From the NCBI RefSeq assembly GCF_000247815.1, contig NC_021677.1, positions 5,241,690-5,305,689 of the forward strand: a stretch of DNA of 64,000 nucleotides, in the 5' to 3' direction. Every line of letters begins with the position of its first letter. The stretch's first letter is position 1. This stretch comes from Ficedula albicollis. Taxonomy: Eukaryota > Chordata > Aves > Passeriformes > Muscicapidae. This document shows positions 20,340-34,632 of this stretch, one piece after another. The notes below the pieces were generated by a model. The model saw only the letters and a program-made list of their open reading frames with translations, ran no database searches and had not been told where the DNA came from. A program made the position numbers and the translations under genes.

Positions 20340-23300
20340 GGTTACAGGAGGAATTCATTATTTGTGTATCCCAGTCTATAAAATAACTTAAACAGAAACA
20401 TCAAAGCCAATGTAGTATAGACGCAGTGCAGTTTGGAAGTTACAAACCTTGTAAAGCAATTTTCCTGACTAGTTTATTGTATGTGCTTTCGAGTTTGCTT
20501 TTTCATAAAAGTTAAACTTCCACTTTTCTTGCTTCGCTATGTTTTATAACATTATAAAAGAATACATTTTCTTTGAGATTCAGCAGTTAAGCCATTAAGC
20601 AATTAAGCTACTTGTGCTTGCATATAATAGTGTGTGTGTTTTCTTCCCAATATAAATACATTCTATTCCTATTTAATGTATGTCTCTTCTCTCCCCCCCC
20701 TTTTTTTTTCTGGTTGTCAGTGTAGGAGAAAAAAGAGGTCACTTTGATTATATGTTTTAGTGGCAGATACCAGTTTGTTACAAAAAAAGGGTGTACTTTG
20801 TATTATGGTCCATAATACAATTCAAATGATGTTTTGATGTTTCAAAGTGTGTGTTGTTTCAAATGGTCTCCTATTTGTAACTTTGTTAATGATTTTTAAA
20901 TGATTTTTTAGATCTTGAAGGACCTTTGTGTCTAGTCTGACCCATGAAGGACTAGGGCTGGTCTTTTCAATTGTATTACAAGTAATGGGACATTCTTTGG
21001 TTGCTCCCATTTCAAATCTAATGCCAGTTTTTCTGCAGCACTTCTATTAAAAAATCCTACTGGTATTTGTCTTAATAATGTACATGATACTCAATTTTTA
21101 GCCAAATTTCTTCCCTTTTTTATGAGAAAGTGTATGAAGGAATAGGCAGCGACTTCATCATGACCAAATTGTCAGTGATGCCTTTTGCCAGTGCAACAGC
21201 AGAGATGTCCAGACAAGCCTCCCCAGTTAAGGAGACTTTGCTATTTCCCTATTCAATACTTTTCTGTCACCTCTACTTTCTTACTGATCTTTCTTTTATT
21301 TTATTCCTTTTTGCATTTTTCAGGCCACTGTTTCAGTCTAGAAGAATATTGTTTTACATTATAGAGGGATCCCTCTCTCCATCTCTTCTTGTTCTCCTTC
21401 TCTTACTCTATCATTCCTTTTGCATTACTTTTCAATTTCTCCAAGCTTTTTCAGGTCATTTGAAGTCATGGTTAAAAAGACCAGTTTGCCATGTTAAGAG
21501 TTTGTTTATTAAATAATAAATATTTGAGAAAGAGGACATTGAGGATAGCCACTGAACAATGCTGTCACATGTCTGCACTTAGCAAAATCCAAGGTCAAAC
21601 TAGACAGGCAGTGGTGATTATACAATACAAGGCACATGGATTTTAAGATATGGAATCTACTGAATGCAGCTCCTTGAGTCCTCTATCTTGACAGGCAGAG
21701 GCTTGAAGGGAGATATGCTATGCAGGAGTAATCTTGGTTGAACAAAATACGCTGCTGTTGTCCTCTCTGGCAGTGAGGTCATCTATAATATTTTAAATGA
21801 TGACATCTGCTTAAAAATACATAGAGTTGAAGGATTGCCTGCTAGTCTTAGTTAAACCTTTCTAGCTCTGTGTAGTAACTGAGGAAGTTTCAGTCTCTGT
21901 AATTCCATGCAGGAGTCAGAACAGACATGTCTGATGTTACTTTTGACTGCTGCTACTTCAGGTGAATTACTGTGGCTATCCTTTTTTGGACTCACTGTGT
22001 ATCCCTTAAAGCCAGTGTTTGTTTCTTAGGTTGCTACTCAGACCTTGGTAAGGATCCTGCTGTCATACCCCCATTCTGTGATGACAGAAGTTAATAAAGT
22101 GGATGACAATGGAGAAAATATTTTTTAACATGGATGAGAAGTAGAGAACAAAGATTTGGGGCACTACTGAAGAGGATCCTGCTTACAGGATTAGGTCAAT
22201 GTAATAGCAGGACTTTCAGGTTGATAATTTTTGATGTTTCTGTAATAGCTCCACTCACTCTGTAGCTTTGCATGGGAACTGAAATGGGTGCAGACACATG
22301 CCACAGTGCAAACCTTTTATTAATTGGAGCTCCTACTAGGCTTCTGATAATTATCATGGTTCTGTTCTTGATGACATCTGTTTTTATGGTCAAGCTTTTT
22401 CAATTCCCCTGTGTCTGTGAAAACAGACACTACAAAGAGAATAATAAAGAGTATCTTTATTTCATCAGAAGCAAGATGTGTGGGAACAAATATAAGGGTA
22501 CAGTTGTTCCTTAATCAGTATGGTCTTTGACTATGGAAAACCCAAGAACTCGTATCAATTTCTTCTCTTTGTGCAAAATAGGAGATATAGTTAAAGGCTT
22601 GCTTTTTTCAACTTACCAGCATACCAAAAGCGGCCAAATTTTTAAAAGTTCTAGCCTTCAGAACATATAGGAGGTCAACAACAAGTGAAAAAAAGCAGCT
22701 CTGTTAGCTGTATATACCAGAGTTCATATCTCTATGGGAATTGTCTTTTTTTGTTGTGCACAGATGTAATAGATGAGAAATAGGTGTTATTCCAAGCAAC
22801 AAAAAGGTGTGTGTATATACTCTGTTTTCTGATGTAGTGTGAAGATGGTTGTCCTAAGGTAGTAATGCATAAAATGCCTGGCTTAAATTTCATTTCTCTA
22901 GTAAGTTTTAGCAGGTTCTTATTTTCCAATAGAATGGAGTTCTTAAACTGAAGATAGTAAAGTGAGATTAATACAATTTTTCTTGAAGTCAGGAATTTAT
23001 AGATACTATTTTGTTATTCTAAATGGATATTTTGTAGCAATTAGAGATTTGCTGATAATTTAGATCACCATTTGATGGACAGGACCATGATGACAGGCAT
23101 CTTTGTTAACATTTTGTTGAACCAGTTTAATGATGATAAAGACTTTGTTTTCATGCTTCAAATGTATTAAAGTAAGTATTGGAAAATGGAATTCTTAATT
23201 AATGCAAATAAATACTAATTGGACAGTCTGATAATTTGTGCAGACTGTGTGTATAGTTATCTGGAATACCGTGGTAAATCTGAAGATTATATTTTCTTTC

Positions 23301-26090
23301 ATAATTAGAGATAGTAAAAAATAATATAGGATGGACAGACATGTTACTTGGATGTGCAGAAAGTGGAAACTGTTTCCTTGATCAGTGAATTATTCTAGCC
23401 AATTCTTCCTAGATGAGCTTCGCGAGCTATTTTCCTCACAGCCTTCGACTCTTTAGACCACCAAAACTCTTAGAAATGCCATGAAGATATTTAAAATGCC
23501 ACCCACAGTGAATTCCTCATTTCAACAGTAATTTAATACAGCTTCACCTGAAGCTGTCTGCCTGCTCCTTACCTGCTCTGGCCTTGCATGGTCAAGAGCC
23601 CAAGAACATAACTTAGATGGAGTCAGCATTGCCTTTCAGCTGTTCAGTCTCTGGGTTTAAGATACACTGATGGTTCTTTTCCACCACTTGCCAAGTTCAG
23701 CATCTGGAGAAATATGTCAAGGATGTTCAGGTGCCCATATGTCATTCTTTCTGACGTGTTTAATCATGGGTGGTCCCACCATGATAGAACAACGGTCTGA
23801 GTCATAAGATGATTGTATTGAAGATTTTCTTACAGGAAGCATAAAAAACTTTATTTTTTTTCCTAAATTTTATTTTATTTTAAAAAATGAATTTTAGGTT
23901 TTTTTATATGCTTGTGACATGTGTCTAGGACCTGAACTTCAGAAACTTTATGCCATGCCAAATATCTGGAAACCTGTAAGCTGATTGTACTGCTATATGT
24001 GAAATGGATTTGCTGAGTTGAAAATCTGCCCCTTCACTATGTAGCAGCAAGCTGTGTTGATATAAATATTCGGGGGGATTCTGATCAATGTATCAGGCTC
24101 ATAGTGCAACTTTCATTCCTTTCAGATCAGTTTTGGGTGGGGAGGTAAAATAGGCATGAGACTCCAGTCCATTGTTTGATACTTCCCCCCAAGTGACGCT
24201 GTGAACAGCTCCTGAGGCTGTTAAGGAGCGGACAGAAAGCTGTATGTTCACAAATAATGGCTGGAAGGCTACCAGGCCATTATATGTTTAATTAAAAACA
24301 CGAAGGGGTAATAAGCTAGTTAAGTTATTCACTGAAACCTGGCTGTTCAAAGGAAGCATCTGCAAGTGACTTCTGACCCTAGCAGTAAACCTGAAAAATT
24401 GGATTTACTTCCTGCCATGTTTTAGATTATTCTCTGCAAGATGGGTATACACAGGTTGGATTCCAAGATGCCCAGAATTCAGAAAGGGAAGGGAAAAATC
24501 TGCAGATGTATCCATTAACCTTTTTCTTTTAGGGTAAAGGGCACATCTTTATGAATATTTATATGTTGAATTGCTAAACTGGAAAGCTCTAACGAGTATA
24601 TAAAGATTGAGCTTTACTTCCAGCCCTCTGAATGAGTTGCTGTGAAACATGTAAGGCATTAACACATTTTTTTCCTTCTCAAAAGGTTTTTAGAGATGCA
24701 AATACAAACAGAATTGTGCTCACCTGCTTCTGTTCTTTGGGTTAAAGTACAAAAAAGAGAAAAGTGAAGAAGAACTGTTATATAAATCTTCCACTGATTT
24801 AAGCATTGTGAGAGAGGAGTTATTACTGGAGGAGTTACCTTCCATCCTGTGGCTTCCTGCTGAGAGCAGGTGGTTTATGTACACTAGGCTGACAATTGTT
24901 GTCTCTTTGAAGCATTAACATGCTGCTCATAACCAGCTGTTGAAATGCATTCATTGGACCACGTTGGCAATTGGAGGAGAAAGATGACGGTTTGAAATTC
25001 TTTAAACCTGAATTTGGACAGTGCAGAAATGTTATGGTCAGCCAGGGGCAGGATGTGCGGGTCCCCCAGGAGTCTGCTCCAACATGTCGAGTTATTCTGT
25101 TGGGTTGTTTTATGACCCTCTGATACAGGCAAAGAACCAGAATGTCTCAAACTTACACTAAATGCAACTTTCTGAAAACTGTCTGCTGAATTTGGGCTGC
25201 TTATTTAGAATATTAACTCCTCTAGTTAATAAGACAGTTAGTTGTCTACAGCATGTTTTAAATGTTTGTTTGCGTGGTTGACAGCAGTCTGGGTGATATG
25301 TCTCTTTTTCTGTGGTTTGTTTGCAGTTTTGTAACGATACCTGTGTGCTCTCTTTGCTCCAGGCTCTGTCTCCAGAAAGGGAGGGGGTGGCAGTACCTGC
25401 CCTGATGGTTTCTGGCTGTGGAAAGCTGCCAGAGCTTGTGACAGTGGGGCAAGGAAGGTGGAGGCTGCCTGGGACTGAGGGCATATGGATGGAGCAGATA
25501 TATACTGGGCCTTGAGAGGGGCAAAGGAAAATAATTTTTTCCCTGAGAATCTAGGAGAAATGTGTTTGTTGTCCGTTACTCAGTGTGCAACAAGTCAATA
25601 ACTACGCACTTGAGAGAGACATCAATTATTTGTTTCAGATCTGCACAAGCCTGGGTACTCCGTGGTTTCACACAAGCCAAGCACACCAACAGAACTTCAC
25701 ACACTGTTATTTGTTCACAGAAGTCCAGAGTTGGTAACTTTCCAAGTACAACCCCTCTTGTACTACTGCTTAGTAGTTTCCATGCAAGTTTTGTAATCTC
25801 ACCTAACTTCTGTGCATGCCCGAGGGAAGGGTCTTCTCCTGGGCAGGTGTCTTGTTGACCTCTAGGTGTGATTTTTTTGTTATAGCAGAGATAGTTCAGC
25901 TAAGGGATGCATGGACTTTGAGTTTTTTTGCCAAGTTAGCAATGTATAAATAGGCATACAGGGACATATTGATTTACTACATCCTTATAGTTTATTAGTT
26001 CTAGGATGCTCTTCACTAAGGGATGGTAATTTTTTCACTGATTGTGTTCTTTCTTGCCAATTAGGAAAGTCATATTTAGCCAACTTAAAG

Positions 26091-26794
26091 TGTTGTCCTG
26101 GTTTGAAGGACAGGTGTCTGCCAATAAAGGCAGAAGCTTCTCTTTGAAATGGAGAATGTAAACCCCCTCCCTCCAAATTACTATAATTTTGAAATTAAGG
26201 GGCTCTCAGGCAAAGATATGGGAATTAGGAATAACAGTTCTTTACTAGGAAAATTAAAATAGAAATACAGTATTACAAAGAACAATTCCAACCCTGACAG
26301 TGTCAGAATACAACCTGACACCCTGTCAGTCAGGGTGTTGGTAGCAGTCAAATTAAATGGTGGCTGCAGTCCTCCTGCAGTGGGAGATGTGGTTCATCTG
26401 AAGCAGTGGTCCTGTAGAAGTGTGCAGTTTTCCTCTGGAGCTCCAGGGATGTGGAAAGGTCCAGCTTTCCTCTGGAATCCAGTGGAAAGAAGGTAACTTG
26501 CTGTCCAAAATTTCAGTTTTTTATCTAGGCAGGAAAGGCTTGTCTCCTCTCCCAGTGGGATGATGTAATTTTATCAGTCATACAGTGGGACTTAATGGCC
26601 CACCAGCAGATGATATCATCCTGGAGGGAGAATGGGTCGTGGAAAAGATAAAGATGATTGCCCCATCTTGTCTTAAAGATGGCCCATTAGCAGATAATAC
26701 GTGCCATGGAGATAAGGAAATTACTACCCCACCCAGCTTCAACAGATGGCGATAGAATACACATTTCTGGTCACATCAACCCAACACAGGTATC
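26091..26794. mobile_element. LTR of an endogenous retrovirus, probably solo (passerine type)
   Basis: This block starts tgttgtcctggtttgaagga and contains phrases that I recognise from a common songbird LTR family: aaaccccctccctccaaatt, the acctgacaccctgtcagtca hairpin region, and gggatgatgtaattttatca. It ends near tcaacccaacaca (26788). A 5-bp word taaag occurs just before it (26086-26090) and again at 26795-26799. If that is the target duplication, the element ends at 26794, but it would then lack the usual CA terminus, so the end is uncertain by about 8 bp. No internal retroviral coding sequence is attached. The orientation relative to the provirus was not determined. Confidence 0.75.
26315..26339. 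other. Hairpin inside the LTR
   Basis: acaccctg (26318-26325) and cagggtgt (26331-26338) are perfect 8-base inverted repeats around a 5-base loop. Just upstream, ctgacagtgtcag (26294-26306) is itself a palindrome with 6-base arms. Its role, if any, in the retroviral transcript is unknown. Confidence 0.7.
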
Positions 26795-29589
26795 TAAAGA
26801 ATACTAACCAGTCCAGACCTGAGATGATTTTGGCATATTTCACATTTTGCAACATGTGGAATTTTTCATAATGTAAGAAATCACTGAAAAGCTGCTGAAT
26901 TTGAGAGATTAAAGGGAAAAACCTTTCTTCTAAGGACACCACAGTTAGCGCAATTTGTTTTCAAACACTGTAGTTTTACTCAGGTGGCAGACCTCATTAG
27001 TTTAAAAAGCTGTTATCCTCTTGTTTTATAAAAATCTGGCATTTGGAGACTGTGGATTTGGGGATCCCCTGAGCTGAGCTGTTGCTGCAGTGATGAGCAT
27101 GAGGGAGGGAGGGACTGGACAGGGCTGTTTTTTGGTTACAGCTCTGCTGGGATCTGTCTGGTCGCACTGGCAGCTCTAGGCTTCTGCATACCCACAGTGA
27201 TCCCTGGGGTAATGCCAGCTCACAGTCCCAGGTTAGCCTTCAAAAGTAGCCAGCTCCCCTTCAGGTAGTCCTCAGATACCAATGCTTTATGGATTGCTAA
27301 TGGTCCACTGGGGAGACCAACCTTTGGCCAAGGGCTGTGGGTGATGAGCGCTTAAGGACAATTGCAGAATGTGAGTGTACCAGGTGACTTGGCACTGGAG
27401 TGGTGATACGTAAAGGAATGAAGATTTTCTTCTGTCAGGTTACCTTTCAGTAAAGCTAAGACAGTGTTTAGTGTGAGGGTGGTTTTTTTGTTGTTGTTGT
27501 TGTGTAGGTTTGTTGGGGGTTTTTTTGAGGTACATTTAAGGAGTCATAACTTCAGCTTACTTCACTCAGACTCTTTTCTGTCCTGCTGGCTGTGCTAGCT
27601 CTGAAGCCTGCTAAGATGCTGTCCTATTTTTAGGTGTAGTGTGGTACTACCTACCTGATTTATTAGGACTAGGAGAGAAACCAGGCTTTTTTTCAGATAG
27701 TAGGCAGGTTGCAGCCATGGTGAAGGTAGATTTCTAGACATATGAAATGAAAACAAAAATGCTTAAGGTTAATCTTTACAACACATGCCATGGAAATACG
27801 TAGCTGCTTTGTACCAGCTCTGGCTCCAGCTGTCTTTTACCTGGTAGGCAGATGTTTGGGTTACTTTTTTCTTTATATGATCAAAGAGGAAAGTAAATTT
27901 ATATTAGGATGACCTTTGCCTTGTTGCAGGTACACAAACACATAATAAATGCTTTATGCCTTGCAGCTTGCATGCCCAGCTGCCATGTATAAGATGGGTA
28001 GAACAAAAGACAAAATGTTAATAAATATTCTATACTAATAGAAGGTGTCAGTGTGGGAGTGTTTATTGTTAAATGTTTCAAGCTAGGCTGGTAGAACACA
28101 ATTACTGTTGTCCTCAGAGTGGTCTGAATAGAAAAATAAAGTCATTTAATTGACTAGGTTTAGTTCATTTTCCTTGAAATGAAAAGATAGAAACATTTGG
28201 AAGAATCGTACTCAGGTAGCCAGTAGCACAGCGATATTGCACTTTCAGGCTTCTCGTTGGGAGGTTTGAAAGTGTTTAGTATTACCTTTTCGCTATATTG
28301 GTTTGTTTGCATAGAAAGAATACTTCTGGAATAGAGTAAGAATAGAGTTGGTGATGCACTATATGGTGTTTGGCTTTTGTGTTTCCCTTTTTAGAAAGTT
28401 AATCTGATTTTTAGCAACAGATTTCATTGTCACAGGTGGTGCTTCTATTCACAACAGTTTTTGTGCTTCCTGATGTCAGTCTGACTTTGATATCAGTGTG
28501 TAATCTCTGCCACAGTAGTGAATCTTCAGTGCTGCATAAGGGACGATTTGCCATGTATGATTTTGCTGTGCAGCCTCTGGGTATGTCTTTATTTAAACCA
28601 GCTGTAAAAAGTAGCTTTGGATGGTTTGTAAGTATGGATGTTAAGGAAGCTTCCCTGTCTTACCATCCAGGGCCACTCTGGCAGTCACAGTCATACCACA
28701 CGAGACTCTCACTGCACCAAAGTATTCCTCAAGATGCACATGCAGTAGAGGAGTAGATCTGTGCTCTTGAGCGTGTTAAGATCATTTCTTCAAAATCCAG
28801 TGTTTCACAATGCTTAATGCTTCAGAGCTTGGGATCTCGCCCTGTCACTTTATAGTAACTAGGGTACAAGAACAGTGTCTGTGGAAGTGACTGAAATATT
28901 TGCCTTGACAGCTGTAACTTGTTCTGGTTTTGCATCTGCACAGAGCTGTGGTGACAACTGCAAAGTGAGTGTTTCCTTTAGTTTGAGGAGAAGTATCTTT
29001 TCTTTAAGATGCACTGCTTTTTCTCACCAAGGCTTCACTAACAGCAGCAGTGCCTTGGGCAGATGCCTGCCAGCTTATCTGCAGCATAGTGCCCAGTGCC
29101 TGCTCCTGGCCTGATTTGCTTTGCACTGAAGACTGCTAAAACAAGATCTCAGTTACTTTCATGTCACTGTCCAGGCTGAGCCCAACACAGTGTGTTCCAC
29201 TGTGCACACACACACTCACTTGGTGGTAAGGAACAGCAAAAGGCCAGAGGAGTAATGGCCTGTGATTCATCACAGAATCCCTGTAGATTGAAAATCCTGA
29301 AATCTCTGTTATAGTGGATGCAGATTTGTTGCCTGTCTCTAAATACACCATGAAATGTTTCTACAAAGATGCTAAAGCACAGTCTTGCCTGAAGCCATTT
29401 TTATTGTGAAATAGCACAATGCTATTGTGAAATGAAAAAGCTATGTACACAAACAAGTCTAAATAGATGTATTTTTTTAAGCTTGCTGAATTTACAATTT
29501 ATAGCTGATAACATCAAAATGACTGATCTTTGGACTTCTCCTGAATTTGCATTGTTATTAAAAAAAAAAATTAAAAATTATACCTTGGC

Positions 29590-29900
29590 CAGATTCACAA
29601 ATATTTTCCAGAAGTTTCTATGCAGTAACAGTCTGATTTTTATGGCAGTGATATTTTCCCCATCGTTTGGGAGGCCTGACATCCTCGTGTTGCTGCGGCA
29701 TGTACAAGGTGGATGGAGCTTCCGTCCTTGAACTCAAAAACTGTGGTTTTTGTGACCTTCTCCCATACAATGTTAAGCAGATGCACAATGCTTTGACTAG
29801 ATGGCAGCCCCAAGTTTGTACATATTTGCAGGGATGCCATCTGTGCCTGCTGCTTTGCCCTGGGACATCTGTTCAGTAGCTCTAAGAGCATCTGCTATAA
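29590..29900 (-). pseudogene. Decayed reverse-transcriptase fragment of a non-CR1 LINE
   Basis: Read on the minus strand from about 29895, one frame gives ALRATEQMSQGKAAGTDGIP followed by ANMYKLGAAI and then a stop. The GKAAGTDGIPANMYK stretch is the classic fingers motif of non-LTR reverse transcriptases (K-x-x-G-x-D-G-I-P-A-E), and it differs from the CR1 form of that motif. After frameshifts, further pieces line up with the following RT blocks: IVWEK, an F-x-x-DG-x-x-IHL stretch, GKISL, and a degraded SGK-like patch near 29600. Stops and frameshifts show that the fragment is long dead. The clade (RTE-like or another) cannot be fixed by eye. The alternative is chance similarity, which the run of ordered motifs makes unlikely. 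Confidence 0.62.
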
Positions 29901-32033
29901 AGTGCTGGTGCTGCTCCTTGAAAGAGGCTGTGGGGCTTCATTTGGCACCTGATGGAAGTTGTAAAGTCAGAATGATAACTCTGCTTTATTTATGTTTGAA
30001 TGTGATAAGGAGGAAGGTTGCCAGAATTGAATGCAAGAAGTAGTTCTGCTTTAGTTCCTAGGGCTCTATAGGAGCATTTAATCTGCTTACTCAATTGCAC
30101 TGCTGTCTGCATTGTGGGATATTTTAGTGTTTGGTGATAGGTGTTGGGTTGGTAAAGATCAGGAAATAAAGTGCTGTGTACCCTAAGGATATTCTGGAGG
30201 ACACCAATCCCACAGTTCTTAGGGCCCTGTCTTGGGTTCCATAGTCTGTGAGCTGTCCTTCCTTCAGCCACTTCCATAATCTAACAGCAGTAAAATCTTT
30301 GAATGAAACGTGATAGTGTTTGCTCCAGGATAAGAGCACTTCTGTGGGTTGAGATGATGAATAGGTGAATATGTTTCTTTAATGCAGGTGTTGGATTAAG
30401 CCAGCTCACCTTATAGAAATACTGTGCCTTTACTGCTTCAGGTGTTTGACATGTTCTTATTTAATGCTGATAGTGACTTCTCCAACTTTTTTTGGTCATT
30501 ACATCCACAGCAGATGTTTTCCAACTGAAAGTATACTTTTAGGAACCTTTCTCTCCTGATCTGGAAGTGAAATGAACAGTCAGATATATGGTTTGGTCCT
30601 TATGGTGGTGACTAAAAGAAAGGAGGAAGAAGAAACAGTCATTAAATGTAACTGTGTCAAGCTGTATCCTCTCCACACAATATTTTTGTCTGAGGTATTT
30701 AGGGGTTGCAAAAACTGTCAGAAAGAATTGTAAAATATCTTGAATCAATTGTGGAATAATGTCCTTCTGGAAAGCACATTGCATGATATTAAAATATCCT
30801 AACTTTTTTTGATGTACATAAAATCAGTCTGAATTTAGCAATGTTTTTATCTTATACATTGGGATCTGAATGAGAGACTGCAGATAGACCTATAAAAAGC
30901 ATTTGAATTCTATAATTGTACGAAAGGAGCCAGCAGTAATTTGCATGCTTAGCAAATAGGGAAATTCTACTAGTGGGAGAATTTCAGCCAAGGTCAAATT
31001 GAATTGCTGTTCCATAAAAAACAAGTTTTCTTAATACATGTCTTCTGAGAACTTAATCTGTCAAAATACATGTTAACTTCTGATCATGCCCCTTACTTAA
31101 AATATGTGAAAGTATGAGTTTTTGCTGAGAAATACAAATAAAATAAGAAACCAGTGTTAAGAAGTTGACAAGGAGATTACTGTCTCACACCTTTCTTCCT
31201 TAAAGAAGGTCTGGAGGAGGGTCGCAGGGCCCTAACTGGAGCACAGGCTGACACAGGCTTCATGCATATGTGATACAGAATCAAAGATTGCCTCAATACT
31301 CAGGGATCTCTCTTGGGCTTTTGATAGGGATTTCATGGTAGCATTCAAAGTTCACACTGAATCATGATACATATATTCAGATGGTCCCAGATGCTGCAAT
31401 CTCTTCAGGAACCCTGATTCATTCCAATCCTATGTTTTGTTTTGGCTCCTGACAAAACACTGGAAAGTACCTTCAAAGCACCTGTTAGAGATCAGTTAAT
31501 TTTCCTGCCTCTTGTATGGTAGCTTTGTTAATTTGCTCCCTCCCTCCCTTTTTAGCTGTTGTTTTATCGTAGATAAAAAATATACAATAGCATTTGAAAT
31601 TGAAGATGAGGTAGTGATTTTAAAAAAAATCCATTTATTTCCTCTGGCTTTACTAATTATTTTCTCACCAGTTGATGATTACTTGCCTGAGTTTTTTTTT
31701 CCCCTTCATTTATCTTCCATTCCCCGATTTACAGATTAGAACTCCGAAACAGAGCAGGTGCACTTATTTGCAAGAGTGAATGGCCTTTGTGTCATTGCTT
31801 TGCAAGACACTTCTTTCCCCCAGAGTCTAGTCGAAGGAGGAAAGAAAAGATGTTTGCTACTGAGAAAGCTGTTTGCATGTGACTTATATTCTGGTAGAGA
31901 AAAGATGATTTCTGAACTGAGAACATCATGAAGTGTTTGTGTAATCAAGGGCTCAGCATGAATTTCTGCATCTTAAAAAAATAAAATCAACGCAAGAGTG
32001 TTGGTTTACATTGCCTTTTGTTTTTTAAATATA

Positions 32034-32066
32034 AGAGAGAGAGAGAGAGGGAGAGAGAGAGAGAGA
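32034..32066. repeat. (AG)n microsatellite
   Basis: About 33 bases of AG dinucleotides with one GGG interruption near 32050. Confidence 0.95.
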
Positions 32067-32697
32067 ATGTGTTGGGGTAACCCAGCTAGTTTCTGCTGTT
32101 GGGATTTTGTTGACTGGTGTTCGCTGATGTTTCTCTGATTATAACTGTGATTTGCACTTGTTGAAGGGTGGTGAAGAATAGGTGCAGAATTTGCTGATAC
32201 CCTGCTTTTCTTGCCACTGGAGAGGTAAAATATGGTGTTTAATACAATCCTGTGGCACTTATTGCATTAGGTGCGCATACATAAAAATGTTAGCACTAGC
32301 TATTACATGAAATTTTAAATAATCTGTTCTGCACAATATAAATTAGTCAGGAGATTGCCATCCTGCTCAATGCCTAAGCAACAAGCTGTTCCCAGTCCTG
32401 AGGTAACTATTGGCACTAAAGCTTGTCAAGTGAGAAGCTTTGCAATTCCCTATGCTGTACAAATAATAGAGCACAGATGTGATTAAGTGCAGTATCTGGC
32501 TGACCTTTCCAGGGCTGCACTGTTGCCTTTACATTAACAAAGAAATCATTGTGTGGCGAGTGATCAGCTCTGTGGCTATTGAAGATTATGAAGAACGACC
32601 TCAGAAAGCAATTTGCTTCCTGCAATAGGAGATTGTCTTGTTTTTGGGCTCTTAAGCCTCTGTGATCAGCCATATATCTGTATATCTGTATGTATAT

Positions 32698-32717
32698 ACA
32701 CACAAATATTTGTGTGT
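32698..32717. other. Perfect 20-bp palindrome
   Basis: acacacaaatatttgtgtgt equals its own reverse complement. It sits in a TATA/TGTA-rich patch, so it may simply come from a decayed CA/TG microsatellite. Confidence 0.85.
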
Positions 32718-34632
32718 GAGGTACTAGAATGGTATGTACTTCTCGGTCATTTTTTATTTTTTATTTTTTTTCAATTTTCGGTCTCACTTCATTATGTGCT
32801 GTGACAGCAGATAGGAATTACAAAAGTATGGCATCACTGACAGTACTTGTCCTTGTGCTTTTCTGGCTTGGGAACACCAGCAGCAGTATCTTCTGGATAT
32901 TGAACTATATTGTTACTGAGCATCAAAATAATAACTCTTCTCCAGATTTTGTGTGAATGTAATTTAAGTATTTTAATGGGTGTTGGATATAGTTAATCAA
33001 CATTCTGCTCTACTATTTAGTAGAAAAGCCCTCTTTCTTTGTCCTTCTTGTGCCAGTTCTTCATAACACCAGTCTGATTTTTTTTCCAGTCTGTACTGCA
33101 TGTATTTTGTTTGTACTTGTGCCTGCTGTGTTTTTATTCAGTGTTGGTTTTACCTTTACCTTCTTGTGTTTTTTACATTGTTGCTTGAGCCTTTGATTCA
33201 TGTGACCCAGTAATGCTTTTATGTTGCATGAAAAATATGATGACAAGGCATTGGCAGGATGGAGGAGGGCTTGAATTTCACTTTTGGTGAAGACTTAGTG
33301 TCTTTGTGTTCCCCTTCCCAGCCTGTTGTTATGTCTTGTGCATGTTTCCAGCTACTGTTTTATCATCTAAGTTTCCTCCTAGAGAACTCTGTTTTCCAGT
33401 TATGTTGGAAACCCTCAGCTTCATTGGTAAGGTGTAATTTCGAAGAAGTGCACAGTCCCATGTAATACTGGTGCACACAGGTTATTAGGGCCTGTGTACT
33501 GCCAAGCAGTCTAAAAGACTTATGGGAAAATGAAAATTTGCACTCCAATATTTATTGATTTGTGTTGCATTTATTTTTTGGAAGCAGATTTCATTACTGT
33601 AATTTTTCCCACCCTACCCCAAATCAGCACCTGTCTCTCAAATGCCATTTGAATTGGTTAAATTGGTGTTGGCCAATAGGGAAAAACAACACTATGGAGG
33701 TAGATGGGGCAAAGGACTCTCTGGACAATCTAGTATCTTCCCTTTCTATTTCACAGCTATTTCTACTGTAAAGGGAGGTCTGCATTACCTGTTTCTATAT
33801 ACACAGCTTCATTCCAGCAGGAAAAAGATTCTGTATTATGTAAATACTCGGTGAGGTCCCAGAGAAGACTTCACTATTTATATTGTCAGTGTGCCCTGAA
33901 AAGACAAAATTAACCCTAGAGAAAGCACTGGGTTCCCCACACCCATATGAGGTTAGTTAGTAGCCACACTTTGTTAGCTCTCCTGTGGGTCTGACAGCTA
34001 TATGAAGGTTTTGATTGTTGGGTGGTTTATGCCAGATGTGAAGACACCTAATCCAGCTAGGAGGTTTTGTCCTTTCCTGGTAAAGCTGAATGATCATGGC
34101 AGTGACAATAAAAGTCAGAAAATGAGTTAAGCACAATTGCATGTAGGGGAGTCCTAAAAGTAAAGAGTTGTGTTTTTTTAACTGGATTTGCAAGTAGTAA
34201 ATACAAGTTTAATGATTACCTGGTGGTTTCTTTCCTGAATGGCTTTTTATTTGTTTGTGGTAGTGATATATGTACAGTTCTTTGTTTTTAAACTTCTTAC
34301 AAAGCCTGCAGTCATACAAAAGATTTAGTGGAAAGAATAGGGCTTGGTTTCTTGTAGTTTTCTATGGGTGAAAAGAAGATTTCAGTTTCCAGGGCTAACA
34401 AGTGGTACTTTGAGCTGTTTTCATGTAATTAGTATTGCTGGTTTTGTACTGCTCTGAATGTATAGCCTTGTCTCTCTGCTTCTTTAAAAAAAATAATTAG
34501 TAGCTAATCCATGCTGAGTAACCTCTTTAGATTGTGGTGTTTGCTTAAAGAAGTCTTATCAATTAAGAAGACAGTGACAGAGACAATGATTATTTCCAAA
34601 AGTGGAACTGATTCTTTGTGTTTTCAATGCAG

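Noticed and set aside
25312..25515. Exon-like segment after gtggtttgtttgcag
   Set aside because: The acceptor looks good, but the peptide is not part of NELL1, no donor follows, and there is no recognised homologue.
28427..28756. 109-codon plus-strand open frame with a hydrophobic start
   Set aside because: No recognised family and no exon-like borders in the NELL1 frame. Consistent with chance.
34511..34632. ATG-started extension in frame with exon 4
   Set aside because: It is intronic sequence upstream of the acceptor. The split-codon phase with exon 3 fixes the exon start at 34633.
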